From Deltaproteobacteria bacterium (GTDB lineage: Bacteria; Myxococcota_A; UBA796; GCA-2862545), in contig SBGP01000013.1 in assembly GCA_006226595.1 (NCBI GenBank), forward strand, positions 1-64,000: DNA of 64,000 nucleotides, written 5' to 3'. The position numbers were made by a program, and so were the translations under genes. Below, one piece after another: positions 1 to 9,147 of the stretch. Position 1 is the stretch's first letter, and each line of letters opens with the position of its first letter. The notes beneath the pieces were generated by a model, which worked only from the letters and a program-made list of their open reading frames with translations, was not told the DNA's origin and made no database searches.

Positions 1-1281
1 CGGCTCGGGCTCGGGTTCCGGCTCGGGCTCGGGCTCGGGCTCGGCCACCGGCGGCGGCGGCGCGGGGGCCGGCTGGACCTCGACGGGTGTGGGCTCGGGT
101 GCGGCGTCGCGCCTGGTGCCCGCGTACATCGAGGCGGCGGCGAGCACGACCACCGACACGAGGAGGATTGCGATGCCCGCGGCCATCCACAGCGCGCGGT
201 CGTTGGCCTGACCGGGAACCGGCGTCGCCGAGCTGGCCGGGTCCGGGGGCACGATGGCGCCCTCTGGCGCGTCGATGCCCGGGGGGAGCGTGATGTCGCC
301 GTCCGAGAAGAACGCGAAGTCGTCGGTGAGCTCGGTGTGCTCGCCGTCCTGGAACGTATCCGGCAGGTCGCTGAGGCCCTTGACCACGGGCTCTCCGAAG
401 AAATCCACGCTCGGGTCGTCCTCGGGGAGCTCCTCGGCGAGCGGGTCGTCGACCTGCAAGCCCCCGTCTCCGGCCGCGGCAGCCACGTCGGAGGAGTCGT
501 CGGCCGCATCCTCGACGTCCTCGCCGAGCTCGGAGGACTCTTCGAGCACGCCCTCGGCGGAGAGCGCCTCGGCGAACTCGGTCGAGAAGCGCACGGTCTC
601 GCCGCCGTCGTCGTCGTCCCCGTGGTCGAGCTGGCCCGCGCTGGGCGCGGGAGCGGGCGTGTCCGTGGACGGGCCCACGCCGAATACCGGCGCATCGTCG
701 TCGAGCGCGGCTTCTTCGGTGGCGCGGCGAACCAGATCCTCGACGTCCTTGACGGTCTCGTCGTTGTCGGCGAAGCGCCCGAGCGCGGCGCGCACGTCGC
801 GCACGGTCTCCGCGTTGTCCTCGCCCTCCATGTCGGGGAGCAGCGTCGATGGGAACTCGGCGAGCGCGGCCTCGGTGGCCTCCGGGGCGTCTTCGTCACC
901 GGTGCTGAGCAGCGCGGCGAACATCGCGTCGGCATCGGCCGCGGCGCGGGCGGCATGCTCGATCGGCGCCTCGTCCGTCGGCTCCTTCAGCTTGAAGTCA
1001 CCGAACAGGTCGAAGCTCTCCTCGTTGTACGGATCGTCGTCCACCGCGGCGGGCGGCTGCGATGCCTCTTCGGCGGCGGCGGCCTCTTCGGCGGCGAGCG
1101 CCTCGCCCCAGCTCGACATCGCGTCGAGGTCGGGCGGCTCGGGGGCATCCGTCGGATCCGGCATCGCCGGAAGGTCGGCTGGGTCCTCCTCCTCGGGCAC
1201 CGGCACGTGGCGCTGCGGCGCGGGAGCGGGAGTCCGGTGAAGCTTGGGCTGGTCGATCAGGCTGCGGCGCCTCTTCGCCAA
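1..1281 (-). CDS. Acidic single-pass membrane protein, TonB-like Pro-Glu spacer (3' end off window)
   Basis: Partial gene; at least 427 codons, running off the left edge. Start is read as TTG at 1281, four bases after a GGAGG (reverse strand). The first 360 or so residues are low-complexity, rich in Asp, Glu and Ala, with a short basic N-terminus (AKRRRSLIDQPKLH) and motifs such as EESFDLFGDFKLKEP. One hydrophobic helix sits at about residues 363-388, followed by a Pro-rich stretch and then repeated Glu-Pro pairs up to the window edge. Long disordered cytoplasmic region, one membrane pass and a Pro-Glu periplasmic spacer resemble TonB-like energy transducers or SPOR-type proteins, but the decisive C-terminal domain is not in the window. 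Divergent from the phosphatase at 1408. Function unknown. Confidence 0.6.
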   Translation of the reverse strand, partial: MAKRRRSLIDQPKLHRTPAPAPQRHVPVPEEEDPADLPAMPDPTDAPEPPDLDAMSSWGEALAAEEAAAAEEASQPPAAVDDDPYNEESFDLFGDFKLKEPTDEAPIEHAARAAADADAMFAALLSTGDEDAPEATEAALAEFPSTLLPDMEGEDNAETVRDVRAALGRFADNDETVKDVEDLVRRATEEAALDDDAPVFGVGPSTDTPAPAPSAGQLDHGDDDDGGETVRFSTEFAEALSAEGVLEESSELGEDVEDAADDSSDVAAAAGDGGLQVDDPLAEELPEDDPSVDFFGEPVVKGLSDLPDTFQDGEHTELTDDFAFFSDGDITLPPGIDAPEGAIVPPDPASSATPVPGQANDRALWMAAGIAILLVSVVVLAAASMYAGTRRDAAPEPTPVEVQPAPAPPPPVAEPEPEPEPEPEPEP

Positions 1282-1407
1282 GTGTCCTCCGAGTACACCG
1301 GGGATTGTTGCACACGGGATGCGGCCGATCGAAACCACAAGTGGCGGGCGCGGGCCGTGCTCGCCTGCGGTACCCTGCGGATTCCGCCCTGCGGGCCGAG
1401 GAAAAGC

Positions 1408-2787
1408 ATGCTCACGCGTCGACACCTGCTCAAGCTTACTGCCGCCACCCTGCCCGGACTCGCGATCGGCTGCGCCGGGGGATTCGAGCCCGAGGAGGTT
1501 CCCGAGTCCGTCGAGCGCTTTCCGCGGACGCCGATTGCGGGCGATATGCAGCCGACGCGCATCGTGATCACCTTCTTCGTCGCCGACGACACGCCGGTCA
1601 CGCTGCGCGTGTGGAACGAGGAAGAGGGCGTGGTCGTCGACCAGGAGATCGACGCCAGCGGTGACGGCTTCCACAAGGTGATGATCGACGAGCTCACGCC
1701 GGGCACGACCTACCACTACGCGGTGTTCGGCGGTCAGGGGCGCCAGTTCGAGGACCGCAGCCTCATCGGCCAGGTGCGCACGCCGCCGACCGAGGATGTG
1801 TTGGTGCCGGTCACGCTGGCCATGCTGTCGTGCGTCGGGCAGGGCACCGTCATCCCCGACTACTACATGCCGCCGGGGACCACGAACGAGACCGAAGAGC
1901 CGTTCCAGTGGGAGCTGTTCACGCACGCCCACCAGCACGACATCGACGCCTTCGTGCACCTCGGCGACCAGGCCTACCTCGACTTCGTGTGGAGCCAGCA
2001 GGACGGCACCCTCGAGGCGTACCTGAACGCCTGGCACTACTACCACGGCGGCGGATACCGCGATCTGTACCCGCTGGCCGGCCTGTACGCGTCGTGGGAC
2101 GACCACGAGGCGACGGACAACGGGCGCTTCGACCCGTGGGACATGACCGCCGAAGAGGTCACCAAGCTCGAGAACGCGCACGCCGCCTGGTACAAGGTCG
2201 TGCCCATCGACGCGATGACCCCCGCCGACGGCCCGGTGTGGCGCGCGTATCGCTGGGGCGGCACCGTCGAGCTCATCCTCCTCGACTGTCGCTACGAGCT
2301 CGAGCCCGACCGCCAAATGAGCCCCGAGCAACTCGCGTGGCTGCTCGAGCGCATCGAGACCAGCCCGTGCCGCTTCATCTGCGTGGCGACGCCCAAGCCC
2401 TTCGCGCAGATCACCAGCTCGTCCGAGTTCGGCGCCGACAACGCGGACCGCTGGGAGAACTACCCGGCCGATCGCGTGCAGGTCACCGACCTCATCGACG
2501 AGCTCGATGCCAAGCACGTGATCTTCGTGTGCGGCGACATCCACATGAACTACCTCGGTCGAGCGAACATCGCGGCGAGCACGACCTCGGAGAGCGTGTG
2601 GGAGGTGTGCACGACCTCGGGCAACATCAGCCCGATGGCCAACTTCCTCGACGAGGGGCAGTTCACGTTCGTCGACCAGAACCCGCACCTGCCGGTGCTG
2701 CACTTCGATCCCGACGCCGGCACCGTGCACGTCGCGTTCTACGACAGCACCGGGGCGCTCGCGTACGAGCAGACCCTCGAGATGTAG
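1408..2787 (+). CDS. PhoD-like metallophosphatase, Tat-exported
   Basis: 459 aa. Predicted alkaline phosphatase D/phosphodiesterase-type metallophosphoesterase acting outside the inner membrane. The N-terminus TRRHLLKL is a twin-arginine signal and is followed by LAIGC, so the protein may also be a lipoprotein. Family motifs visible: HLGDQAYLDF, SWDDHEATDN (metal-binding WDDHE), and CGDIHMNYL (GDxH) near the C-terminus; the N-terminal 100 residues look like the Fn3-like PhoD_N domain (TPGTTYHYAVFGG). ATG at 1408 is preceded by GAGGAA; the reading frame is open far upstream, but the Tat signal fixes this start. Stands alone, divergent from the membrane protein on the left. Substrate not determinable. 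Confidence 0.85.
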   Translation: MLTRRHLLKLTAATLPGLAIGCAGGFEPEEVPESVERFPRTPIAGDMQPTRIVITFFVADDTPVTLRVWNEEEGVVVDQEIDASGDGFHKVMIDELTPGTTYHYAVFGGQGRQFEDRSLIGQVRTPPTEDVLVPVTLAMLSCVGQGTVIPDYYMPPGTTNETEEPFQWELFTHAHQHDIDAFVHLGDQAYLDFVWSQQDGTLEAYLNAWHYYHGGGYRDLYPLAGLYASWDDHEATDNGRFDPWDMTAEEVTKLENAHAAWYKVVPIDAMTPADGPVWRAYRWGGTVELILLDCRYELEPDRQMSPEQLAWLLERIETSPCRFICVATPKPFAQITSSSEFGADNADRWENYPADRVQVTDLIDELDAKHVIFVCGDIHMNYLGRANIAASTTSESVWEVCTTSGNISPMANFLDEGQFTFVDQNPHLPVLHFDPDAGTVHVAFYDSTGALAYEQTLEM

Positions 2788-2852
2788 GCGGCTCGCCCAC
2801 TGAAACGCTGTGACACGGTGTGCGTCGCGCGCCGGCGGGCTAGCAGGGAGGC

Positions 2853-3842
2853 TTGCGTCACGGAGCGCGCTTGCTTCTCTTCCTGCTCATCGCCTGCCAG
2901 GAGCCGTTCGCGGTCGACCGCCACGACCTCGTGGGTGACCGCGTCGCGGCGATCGAGCTGCACGAGGAGGGGACGGGCCTGCGTCCGCGCCTGGCGCTCT
3001 TCGACGGCGGGAAGCCGTGGAGTGACGCACCGCCGTCGCTGAGTTGGGCCTTCGTGTCCGCCGGCGACGATACCGCGGCGCGTGGCGACCTCGACGTCGT
3101 GGCCACCGGCGCCTCCCCGCTGCTCGAGCCCACGGATGGCCGGCTCGTGCTCGCCGTGGACTGGGCGAGCGGGGAGCAGCGGCACGTGATCGACCTCGAC
3201 GAGGCCATGGCGCCGCCCACCGTCTCCGACATCGTGCTCTCCGTGGTCGAGCTCGACGCGGCCGAGGCGGTGGACCTCTCGCTGGAGACCCGCGAGGCGT
3301 GGCCCACCACGGGTGCGGACTTCGTGCCCGCCGAGGGCCTGGCGCTGCTCGAGGCGCCGAGCGAGAGCACCGTCCGCTGGATGGCGACGTCGGGCGACTT
3401 CCTCGAGCTCGCCAACGACCAGACCCACTGGTGGCCCGGGTCCATGGTCCGCGACGAAGACGAGCTCGAGTCGGTGGAGCCCGGCGAGGCGGGCACAGTC
3501 ACGGTCGTCGCCGCTGCGGTGGCCGAGGGCGTGCGCTTCACCGCCGCCGACGTCCATGTCGACCTGCCCGGGGACGGGTTGTTCACGCCGTCGGGGCGCT
3601 GGATCCCCACGGACACTGCGGTTGTCGGTGGACTCGTGCAGGGGACGCTCGAGGCCGACGACGGCGCGCCGAGTGGCGTGCGCCTCGTCGTGATCGGCGC
3701 GGTCGACGCGAACACCGACCCCGGCACCGCCACGCTGTGCGCCGAGCCGCATGCCGGTCCCTTCGACCCGAACTGGCTGCTCGACGGGACCTGCCTCCGC
3801 AACGAGGTGGTCGGCGCCACCGTTGTGGTGGAGGCGCGATGA
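2853..3842 (+). CDS. Hypothetical lipoprotein, TonB-receptor partner
   Basis: 329 aa, TTG start at 2853 with GGGAGG just upstream. N-terminus LRHGARLLLFLLIACQ is a lipoprotein signal (lipobox LIAC). The mature part is beta-rich and acidic with no recognised catalytic motif; a C-terminal stretch with paired Cys (TLCAEPHAGP...GTCLRNEV) may form a disulfide. It overlaps the following TonB-dependent receptor gene by ATGA (3839-3842), so the two are translationally coupled. By analogy with SusD-like or other surface lipoproteins paired with receptors it may assist ligand capture, but there is no sequence similarity that I recognise; this is inference from context. Confidence 0.6.
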   Translation: MRHGARLLLFLLIACQEPFAVDRHDLVGDRVAAIELHEEGTGLRPRLALFDGGKPWSDAPPSLSWAFVSAGDDTAARGDLDVVATGASPLLEPTDGRLVLAVDWASGEQRHVIDLDEAMAPPTVSDIVLSVVELDAAEAVDLSLETREAWPTTGADFVPAEGLALLEAPSESTVRWMATSGDFLELANDQTHWWPGSMVRDEDELESVEPGEAGTVTVVAAAVAEGVRFTAADVHVDLPGDGLFTPSGRWIPTDTAVVGGLVQGTLEADDGAPSGVRLVVIGAVDANTDPGTATLCAEPHAGPFDPNWLLDGTCLRNEVVGATVVVEAR

Positions 3843-5989
3843 TCGGCTTGTGGCTGTCGCTCGCGCTCGCGGCCGAGGTCGAGATCCGCGTGGTCTCCAA
3901 GGGCAGCTTCGACCCGGTCGACGATGCCGAGCTGCTCGTCGAAGGGGTGGTGGTCAGCACCGATGCGCGAGGTCTCGCCACGGTCGAGCTCCCGGACAGC
4001 GGCGGGTCGCTGACGGCTCGCCACCCGGATCACCACCCCGCCACCGTGGTGGTCGAGGGCGCGCCGCCCGAGCGACTGCGCGTCGTGCTCGAGCCGCTGC
4101 CGCCGGGACACGAGGTCGTGGTGGAGGCCTTCAAGCGCTCGGGGCACTTCTCGCAGCACGTGGTTGACGCCGAGGTCGCGCTCGAGACGCCGGGCACGCT
4201 CGATGACGTGGTGCGGCTCGCTCAGTCCCTGCCGGGCGTCACCGTCCAGCGCGAGTACGCGCCGGGCTCGGGAAGCCTGTCGGTGCGCGGCTCGTCGCCG
4301 GGCGAGAACCGCACGCTGCTCGACGGCATCGACATCCCTTACCTGTACCACTTCAACCAGTACGCGAGCGTGGTGCCGACCTCGCAGCTGCGCGACCTCG
4401 AGCTGCTTCCCTCCGGCTTCGGCGCGGCCTGGGGTGATGCGGTCGGCGGCATCGTCAGCGCGCGCACCAAGCTCGAGCGACCCGCCGCGATGCACGGCAG
4501 CGTCGGGCTGAACTTCGTGATGGGCAGTGCCTCGCTCGAGGTGCCGCTGCCCAAGGGTGCGTGGCTCTCGGTGAGTGGCCGGCGCTCGTACCAGGACCTC
4601 GTGGGCGAGCAGACGGCTCAGTACACGCTGTGGCCGATCTTCGGCGACTACACGGTTCGCGCCGGGCGAAAGGACGGGCCCTACACCTACGAAGTGTTCG
4701 TGCAGGGGGCGAGTGACCGCTACGACCGCGCGGCCGGCGAGCTCGACCTGCTCGACCCGTGGGAGGCGACCCAGGTCCCGAGCTTCGCGTACCGCCGCGG
4801 GTTCACGCTGATCGGCGCGCGCGGTGCGTGGGAGCCCGGCCAGACCGAGGCCCGGTGGACCGTGGCCTACGTCGGCGACCGCCTCGACGGCGAGCTCACC
4901 GGCCAGGGGCGTGAAGAGAAGCGCGAGCACGGCGTGCGCGCCCGCGTCGAGGTCGAGAACCGGGCCGCACCCATCCAGATCGACACCGGGGCCGAGCTCC
5001 GCGTCGACCGCATGCACCTCTCGGTCGTCGACCCCGGGCCGGCGGCGCTGCTCGTCGCCACCGAGGCACCGGCGCTCGCCCGCGGTGTGGCGGTCGATGC
5101 CGATCGTTGGCGCATGCGCGGCGCCACCTGGGTCCAGGGACACCTCGTCGCCGGCGACCTCCGGGTGGTCCCGGGCGTGCGACTCGGCGCTGACAGCGTC
5201 ACGGGTGCGGTGGTCGAGCCCCGGATGGCCGCCACGCTGCAGCTCGCGGACCAGACCGCGCTCAAGCTCGCGGGCGGGCTCTACCACCAGGCCCCGGCGA
5301 CCGAGCACCTCGTCGAGGGGACCGGCTCGCCGAACCTGCCGCTGTCGCGCTCGCTGCAGGCGGGGGCCGGCGTCGAGCAGACGGTCGCCGGTCGCCTCGA
5401 GCTCGCGGTGGAGGGGTACGCCAAGGCCATCGAGGACCCGCTCGTGTACCCGATCGACGGCCCCGCCCAGGTGTGGGACGCCGGTCGCGCCTACGGGGTG
5501 GAGCTCGTCAGTCGCTACCGCATCCGCGAGACCTTCTTCGTGCGCACGTGGATCGGCGTGGCACGCGCCACGGTCGTCAATCCGTCGGGGCAGCGGGTGA
5601 GCGCGGACGGCGATCAGCCGCTCAACGCCGGTCTCGTCGGCAGCCTCGACCTCGCGAAGGGCATCAACCTCGGCGTCCGTTATCGCCTGGGCAGCGGCCT
5701 GCCGTATACGCCGCTCGAGGGCAGCCTCCACGACGCGGGCACCGACACGTGGCTGCCCATCGCCGGCGAGAAGAACGCCGCCCGCCTGCCCGTGTACCAG
5801 AAGCTCGATCTGCACTTCGAGAAGACGTGGACGATGCAGCGCTGGCAGCTGTCCCTGCTCGCCGAGCTCTGGTACGTGCCGAAGAAGAGCGCTCAGCTCT
5901 ACCCGACGTGGAACTACGACTACACCGAGCAGGGCTGGGTCATCGGCCCGACCGTGCTGCCGCTGCTCGGGATGCGCGCCCGCTTCTGA
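3839..5989 (+). CDS. TonB-dependent outer-membrane receptor with carboxypeptidase-regulatory-like domain
   Basis: 716 aa, ATG at 3839 inside the stop of the preceding gene. Short signal peptide (MIGLWLSLALA), then a carboxypeptidase-regulatory-like beta domain (about 15-90), then a plug domain (about 110-215) with the typical LAQSLPGVTVQRE, SVRGSSPGENRTLLDGIDIP and GFGAAWGDAVGGIV blocks, then a long 22-strand-type barrel ending in Phe (LLGMRARF), as outer-membrane proteins do. Imports a ligand across the outer membrane using TonB/ExbBD energy; the ligand is not evident. An ExbD-like protein is encoded at 41228, far away. No adjacent siderophore, sugar or B12 genes hint at the substrate. Confidence 0.85.
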   Translation: MIGLWLSLALAAEVEIRVVSKGSFDPVDDAELLVEGVVVSTDARGLATVELPDSGGSLTARHPDHHPATVVVEGAPPERLRVVLEPLPPGHEVVVEAFKRSGHFSQHVVDAEVALETPGTLDDVVRLAQSLPGVTVQREYAPGSGSLSVRGSSPGENRTLLDGIDIPYLYHFNQYASVVPTSQLRDLELLPSGFGAAWGDAVGGIVSARTKLERPAAMHGSVGLNFVMGSASLEVPLPKGAWLSVSGRRSYQDLVGEQTAQYTLWPIFGDYTVRAGRKDGPYTYEVFVQGASDRYDRAAGELDLLDPWEATQVPSFAYRRGFTLIGARGAWEPGQTEARWTVAYVGDRLDGELTGQGREEKREHGVRARVEVENRAAPIQIDTGAELRVDRMHLSVVDPGPAALLVATEAPALARGVAVDADRWRMRGATWVQGHLVAGDLRVVPGVRLGADSVTGAVVEPRMAATLQLADQTALKLAGGLYHQAPATEHLVEGTGSPNLPLSRSLQAGAGVEQTVAGRLELAVEGYAKAIEDPLVYPIDGPAQVWDAGRAYGVELVSRYRIRETFFVRTWIGVARATVVNPSGQRVSADGDQPLNAGLVGSLDLAKGINLGVRYRLGSGLPYTPLEGSLHDAGTDTWLPIAGEKNAARLPVYQKLDLHFEKTWTMQRWQLSLLAELWYVPKKSAQLYPTWNYDYTEQGWVIGPTVLPLLGMRARF

Positions 5990-6000
5990 CCGGAGGCCCC

Positions 6001-6351
6001 ATGCCCACCCTCATCGAACAGCCCTTTCGCGTGCCCGGCGTCGAGCCGAAGATCATCGAAGAGCACGTGGGCAAGGTGAACACCGGGGAGCCGCGGCTCT
6101 CGATCGCGCACATGCGCGCCCCCGCGGGCTGGTCCGAGCCTGGCCAGCGTCCGCGCTTCGACGAGTGGACCCTCGTGCTCTCCGGCTGCATGCGCGTGGC
6201 CTTCGAGGGCGGCGCTCTCGACGTGCGCGCCGGTCAGACCGTGCACTGCGCGCCCGGCGAGTGGGTGCAGTACTCCACGCCCGAGCCCACCGAGTACGTG
6301 GCCGTGTGCCTGCCCGCCTTCGACCCGGACGAAGCTCGGCGGGACGCCTGA
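6001..6351 (+). CDS. Cupin-domain protein
   Basis: 116 aa small single-domain cupin. The barrel signature is visible (FDEWTLVLSGCMRVAFEGG then RAGQTVHCAPGEWVQYSTPEPTEYVAV). The His-x-His metal ligands of cupin motif 1 and the His of motif 2 are not in their usual places (Pro/Phe and Gln instead), so metal binding is doubtful and a binding or regulatory role is possible. ATG at 6001 follows GGAGGCCCC. Stop overlaps the next gene by one base. Substrate unknown. Confidence 0.75.
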   Translation: MPTLIEQPFRVPGVEPKIIEEHVGKVNTGEPRLSIAHMRAPAGWSEPGQRPRFDEWTLVLSGCMRVAFEGGALDVRAGQTVHCAPGEWVQYSTPEPTEYVAVCLPAFDPDEARRDA

Positions 6352-6743
6352 TGTCGCGCTGCCGCTGCCACTCCGGAAAGACCGAGAAGCGCTGCTGTGG
6401 GCCGCTGCACGCCGGCAAGGCCGCGCCCACCGCGGAGGCGCTGATGCGCTCGCGCTACGCGGCCTACGCCAAGGGCATGGTCGACTACGTGCTCGACACC
6501 ACCGCACCGGGACCGATGCAGCAGGACGACCGGGCCGCCTGGGCCGATCAGGTGCGGCAGTTCTCCGCGGGGACCCGCTTTCTCGGGCTACGCATCGCCG
6601 AGCACGTCGATGGCGAGGAGGAGGCCTTCGTGACCTTCTTCTGCACCCTCGAACAGGGCGGCCGGGACGCGTCCTTCGGCGAGCGCTCGCGCTTCGTGAA
6701 GGTGGGTGGGCGCTGGGCCTACCACTCGGGTCAGCCGGCCTGA
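6351..6743 (+). CDS. YchJ-family SEC-C motif protein
   Basis: 130 aa. N-terminal zinc-binding SEC-C-type motif CRCHSGKTEKRCCG followed by the YchJ family segment ALMRSRYAAYAKG and a SnoaL/NTF2-like fold with a C-terminal GRWAYHSG. Members are small cytosolic proteins of unknown biochemical role. The start overlaps the cupin stop by one base (TGATG), so both are probably one transcript. Confidence 0.85.
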   Translation: MSRCRCHSGKTEKRCCGPLHAGKAAPTAEALMRSRYAAYAKGMVDYVLDTTAPGPMQQDDRAAWADQVRQFSAGTRFLGLRIAEHVDGEEEAFVTFFCTLEQGGRDASFGERSRFVKVGGRWAYHSGQPA

Positions 6744-6806
6744 CGCGACCCCGGGGGACCGCGCCAGGCGAGGGCGGGGCGGTGGTGAGGACCGCCCCGT
6801 CCGTCG

Positions 6807-6983
6807 CTAGCCGACCCAGAGGTGCGCGAAGCCGTTGGCGATGCTGGCGGCCATGGCGCTGTGGGCCATCATGGGCGCGAGAACGCTCTGCGCGAGTCCA
6901 TGTCCCACCATCACTGCCGCGGACGCGAACAGGCTGCCGAAGAAAACCATCTCGAAGTTCGACTCGGGACGACGACGAAGCAT
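6807..6983 (-). CDS. Small membrane protein
   Basis: 58 aa. ATG at 6983 is preceded by AGGAGG with ideal spacing. Sequence starts MLRRRPESNFEM and contains one or two hydrophobic helices (VFFGSLFASAAVMVGHGLA, then SVLAPMMAHSAMAASIANG). Tail AHLWVG. No homologue recognised. Its leader shares 15 identical bases with that of the membrane-protein gene at 9742 (see finding). An alternative GTG start five codons upstream (7001) would add MNPGGC. Confidence 0.5.
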   Translation of the reverse strand: MLRRRPESNFEMVFFGSLFASAAVMVGHGLAQSVLAPMMAHSAMAASIANGFAHLWVG

Positions 6984-6986
6984 GCA

Positions 6987-7001
6987 ACCTCCTGGGTTCA
7001 C
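6987..7001 (-). promoter_or_regulatory. Leader motif with ribosome-binding site, shared with 9724-9738
   Basis: On the reverse strand the leader reads GTGAACCCAGGAGGT immediately before the ATG at 6983. The same 15 bases precede the ATG at 9742. It includes the Shine-Dalgarno AGGAGG, but the conserved bases extend further upstream than a ribosome site needs. Confidence 0.45.
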
Positions 7002-7227
7002 TGATGGCTACGGGCCGTCCGGGGAAACATTTCCAGATGGGTTGACGATTTCTGGATGTGACGGCCCAGTGACGCCGAAAGTGCGCTTCCCTGGCGGATC
7101 TTCTCGCTGAGATCTTTTTCGCCGATCGCGTTCACACGAGGTTCATCTCGGGTTCGCGGTCGTTTCGCACGCGTGCAGCGCCGCATCCACGGGGCTCGTC
7201 GAAGCTGTGAGGGCTCAAGGAGGAGCC

Positions 7228-8244
7228 ATGCGTCCTGTCTTCGCCGCCGTCCTGTTGACGGCCTGCAGTGCCGACCCCGGTGTCGGCTTCACCCTCGTGT
7301 CCACGCTTCCGGCCCGCACCGATGGCATCGCCGTCGCCGACGGCTCCGTCGCCAGCGCCGCGATGGACGACCAGCTGTGCCTGCTCGACGTGGGCGACGC
7401 GTCGGTCATCGGCGACACCGACCTCGGCGCCGGCACCGACCGGCTGCTCGATGCCGCCGGCGACAGCGTGCTCGCGTCGCAGAAGGGCTTGTACCGCGTG
7501 TCGCGAGCGCTTGGAGAGCCCGAGGCCCTCGGCATGCCCGATCCGCTCGACGCACGCCTGTACGCCGACGGCGCGGTGGCGGTGTACGCCCGGGACGGCG
7601 CGTGCGGCCTGGTGTGGTCGACGGCACCGGACGCGATGTGGCTGATCCCCGAGTCGCACTGCGACGGCGAGGTCGCCCTGGCGGTCGATCGCGCGACAGG
7701 TACCGCGTGGCTGGCCGATGGGACGCGCATGGCGCGGGTCGGCGCCGACGGAAGCTACCTGGTGTGGCCGGCCAGTGCGGATCGACTCAGCTTCGATCCC
7801 GCCACGGGCTTCGTGCTTGCAGGGCGCCGCGGAGAGGCGTGGATCGGGGCGATGGACGGCGCGGGCGTGCTCGTCTGGGACCGCTCGCTTCCCGGTGTGC
7901 TGGTCGACGTGGACGCGACCGGGTGGAGCGGCCTGTACTCGCTGATGCTCGGCGACGCCGGCGGCGGTCTGCTCGAGATCGGCGACACGACCTCTGGCCA
8001 GCCCGTCGGGGAGTTCGCCCTGCCCGACACCGCCGACGTGACCCTCTCCGAGGACGGCACGACCATGGCGCTGGCTCGACCCGACGAGGTGCTGTTCTAC
8101 CGGGTGGACGAGGACGATGGCTGGCTCGAGGCGCCCTCGGACGACCACGCCGCGGCACCGGAGGTCTCGATGGCCGTGGTGGGCGCCTCCACGGCGGCTG
8201 GTGTGCTCGGCACGGCCCTGCTCGTCGCGACGATCACGGACTGA
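7228..8244 (+). CDS. Lipoprotein, probable beta-propeller-like repeats
   Basis: 338 aa; ATG at 7228 after AAGGAGGAGCC. Signal MRPVFAAVLLTAC gives an early lipobox (LTAC). The mature protein is made of repeating short beta blocks (for example LLDVGDASVIGDTDLGAGT, LFYRVDEDDGW, TVALSEDGTTMAL-like WD/PQQ-style turns), suggesting a propeller, but no canonical repeat can be assigned. The C-terminus has a hydrophobic Ala/Gly-rich segment (STAAGVLGTALLVATI). Three bases separate it from the next gene, forming a two-gene unit. Function unknown. Confidence 0.6.
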   Translation: MRPVFAAVLLTACSADPGVGFTLVSTLPARTDGIAVADGSVASAAMDDQLCLLDVGDASVIGDTDLGAGTDRLLDAAGDSVLASQKGLYRVSRALGEPEALGMPDPLDARLYADGAVAVYARDGACGLVWSTAPDAMWLIPESHCDGEVALAVDRATGTAWLADGTRMARVGADGSYLVWPASADRLSFDPATGFVLAGRRGEAWIGAMDGAGVLVWDRSLPGVLVDVDATGWSGLYSLMLGDAGGGLLEIGDTTSGQPVGEFALPDTADVTLSEDGTTMALARPDEVLFYRVDEDDGWLEAPSDDHAAAPEVSMAVVGASTAAGVLGTALLVATITD

Positions 8245-8246
8245 GC

Positions 8247-9104
8247 GTGGCACTGCTCCTCCTGTGGCTGGTGATCTGGGTGTGTCCCGCGCGGGCGCAG
8301 GACTGCCGCGATCTGATCGGCGGCGGGGGAGCGGTGACGGTGGGGCACCGGGACTGGGATCTGTCGACGCCCTCGGGCTTCGCCACCACGGGCAGCCCGG
8401 CCCTGGGCATGCTGTGCACCACAGCCAGCACGTGGATCGGGGTCGAGGCGGCTCCGGGCCTGCGTCACAGCTATGGTCCGCTCGTGAGTCGCGGCAGCCT
8501 CGGGTTCACGGCGCACCTCGGCCTCCGGCTGGGCTGGGCGCCGGAGTTCGGCCCTCACGTCGTCACCAACGGGGTCGCGTGGGGCATGGGCATGCGCATC
8601 GCCCCTCGCTTCCTGCCCTTCGAGCTGCGCTTCGATGCCTACCCCAGCCGCGACCCGACCTTCGCGCTAACCGTGTTCGTGCACGCCCGGGAGACCGACG
8701 CCACCGAGGATGGCTTCGACGTCGGGTGGGGGCAGAATCCGCTGCGCCTGCGCCACGGCTTCGAGATGGGCACGTTCGTCGGCTACCGCGTCGAGCTCGG
8801 TGAGCGGCGAGGAGGGCCCAAGCTGGGTCTGCGGGTGGGCACCCTGGGGCGGCCGCGGCGCGGGGTCGTCGTGCAGCCGCTCGCGGTGAGCTTCGTGGAC
8901 GTGCCGGTCGGCAACGACGGGCTCACCGTCGTCGAGCTGTCGATGGGCGCGAGCATGCGTCACGGCGTCGTCGACCCGGCGGGCGGCGTGAGGTTGCTGT
9001 TCGCGAGCGAGGGGCGCCCGGTGAACCTGTACGCGGGATGGACCGTCGGCCTCGGCGCGGACCCCTGGCGAGTGGGAGACCTGGGAATCGGAATGGTGTG
9101 GTAG
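8247..9104 (+). CDS. Secreted/outer-membrane barrel-like hypothetical protein
   Basis: 285 aa with GTG start at 8247. Signal peptide (ALLLLWLVIWVCPARAQD, cleavage after ARA). The mature part alternates hydrophobic and polar residues with many Gly/Tyr/Arg turns (GLRLGWAPEFGP, VGYRVELGERRGG, NLYAGWTVGLGADP), as in small outer-membrane beta-barrels of the acyloxyacyl/OmpW size class. The C-terminus (GDLGIGMVW) ends in an aromatic residue. Translated with the lipoprotein upstream. No specific family recognised. Confidence 0.55.
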   Translation: MALLLLWLVIWVCPARAQDCRDLIGGGGAVTVGHRDWDLSTPSGFATTGSPALGMLCTTASTWIGVEAAPGLRHSYGPLVSRGSLGFTAHLGLRLGWAPEFGPHVVTNGVAWGMGMRIAPRFLPFELRFDAYPSRDPTFALTVFVHARETDATEDGFDVGWGQNPLRLRHGFEMGTFVGYRVELGERRGGPKLGLRVGTLGRPRRGVVVQPLAVSFVDVPVGNDGLTVVELSMGASMRHGVVDPAGGVRLLFASEGRPVNLYAGWTVGLGADPWRVGDLGIGMVW

Positions 9105-9147
9105 CCCGGATGGTCGCCTCACCGGTTAGTCACGGCCCGGAGGCGAG

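Noticed and set aside
337-1407. Upstream in-frame extension of the PhoD-like gene to 337
   Set aside because: A Tat/lipoprotein signal begins exactly at ATG 1408 with a ribosome site; the extension overlaps the divergent gene.
2858-5815. 985-codon open frame on the minus strand opposite the TonB receptor and lipoprotein genes
   Set aside because: Antisense shadow: composition is Arg/His/Val-rich without domains, and the plus strand encodes clear proteins there.
7099-7120. Short GATCT/AGATC hairpin followed by TTTTT on the plus strand
   Set aside because: Only a 5-bp stem and no plus-strand gene ends nearby; not a convincing terminator.
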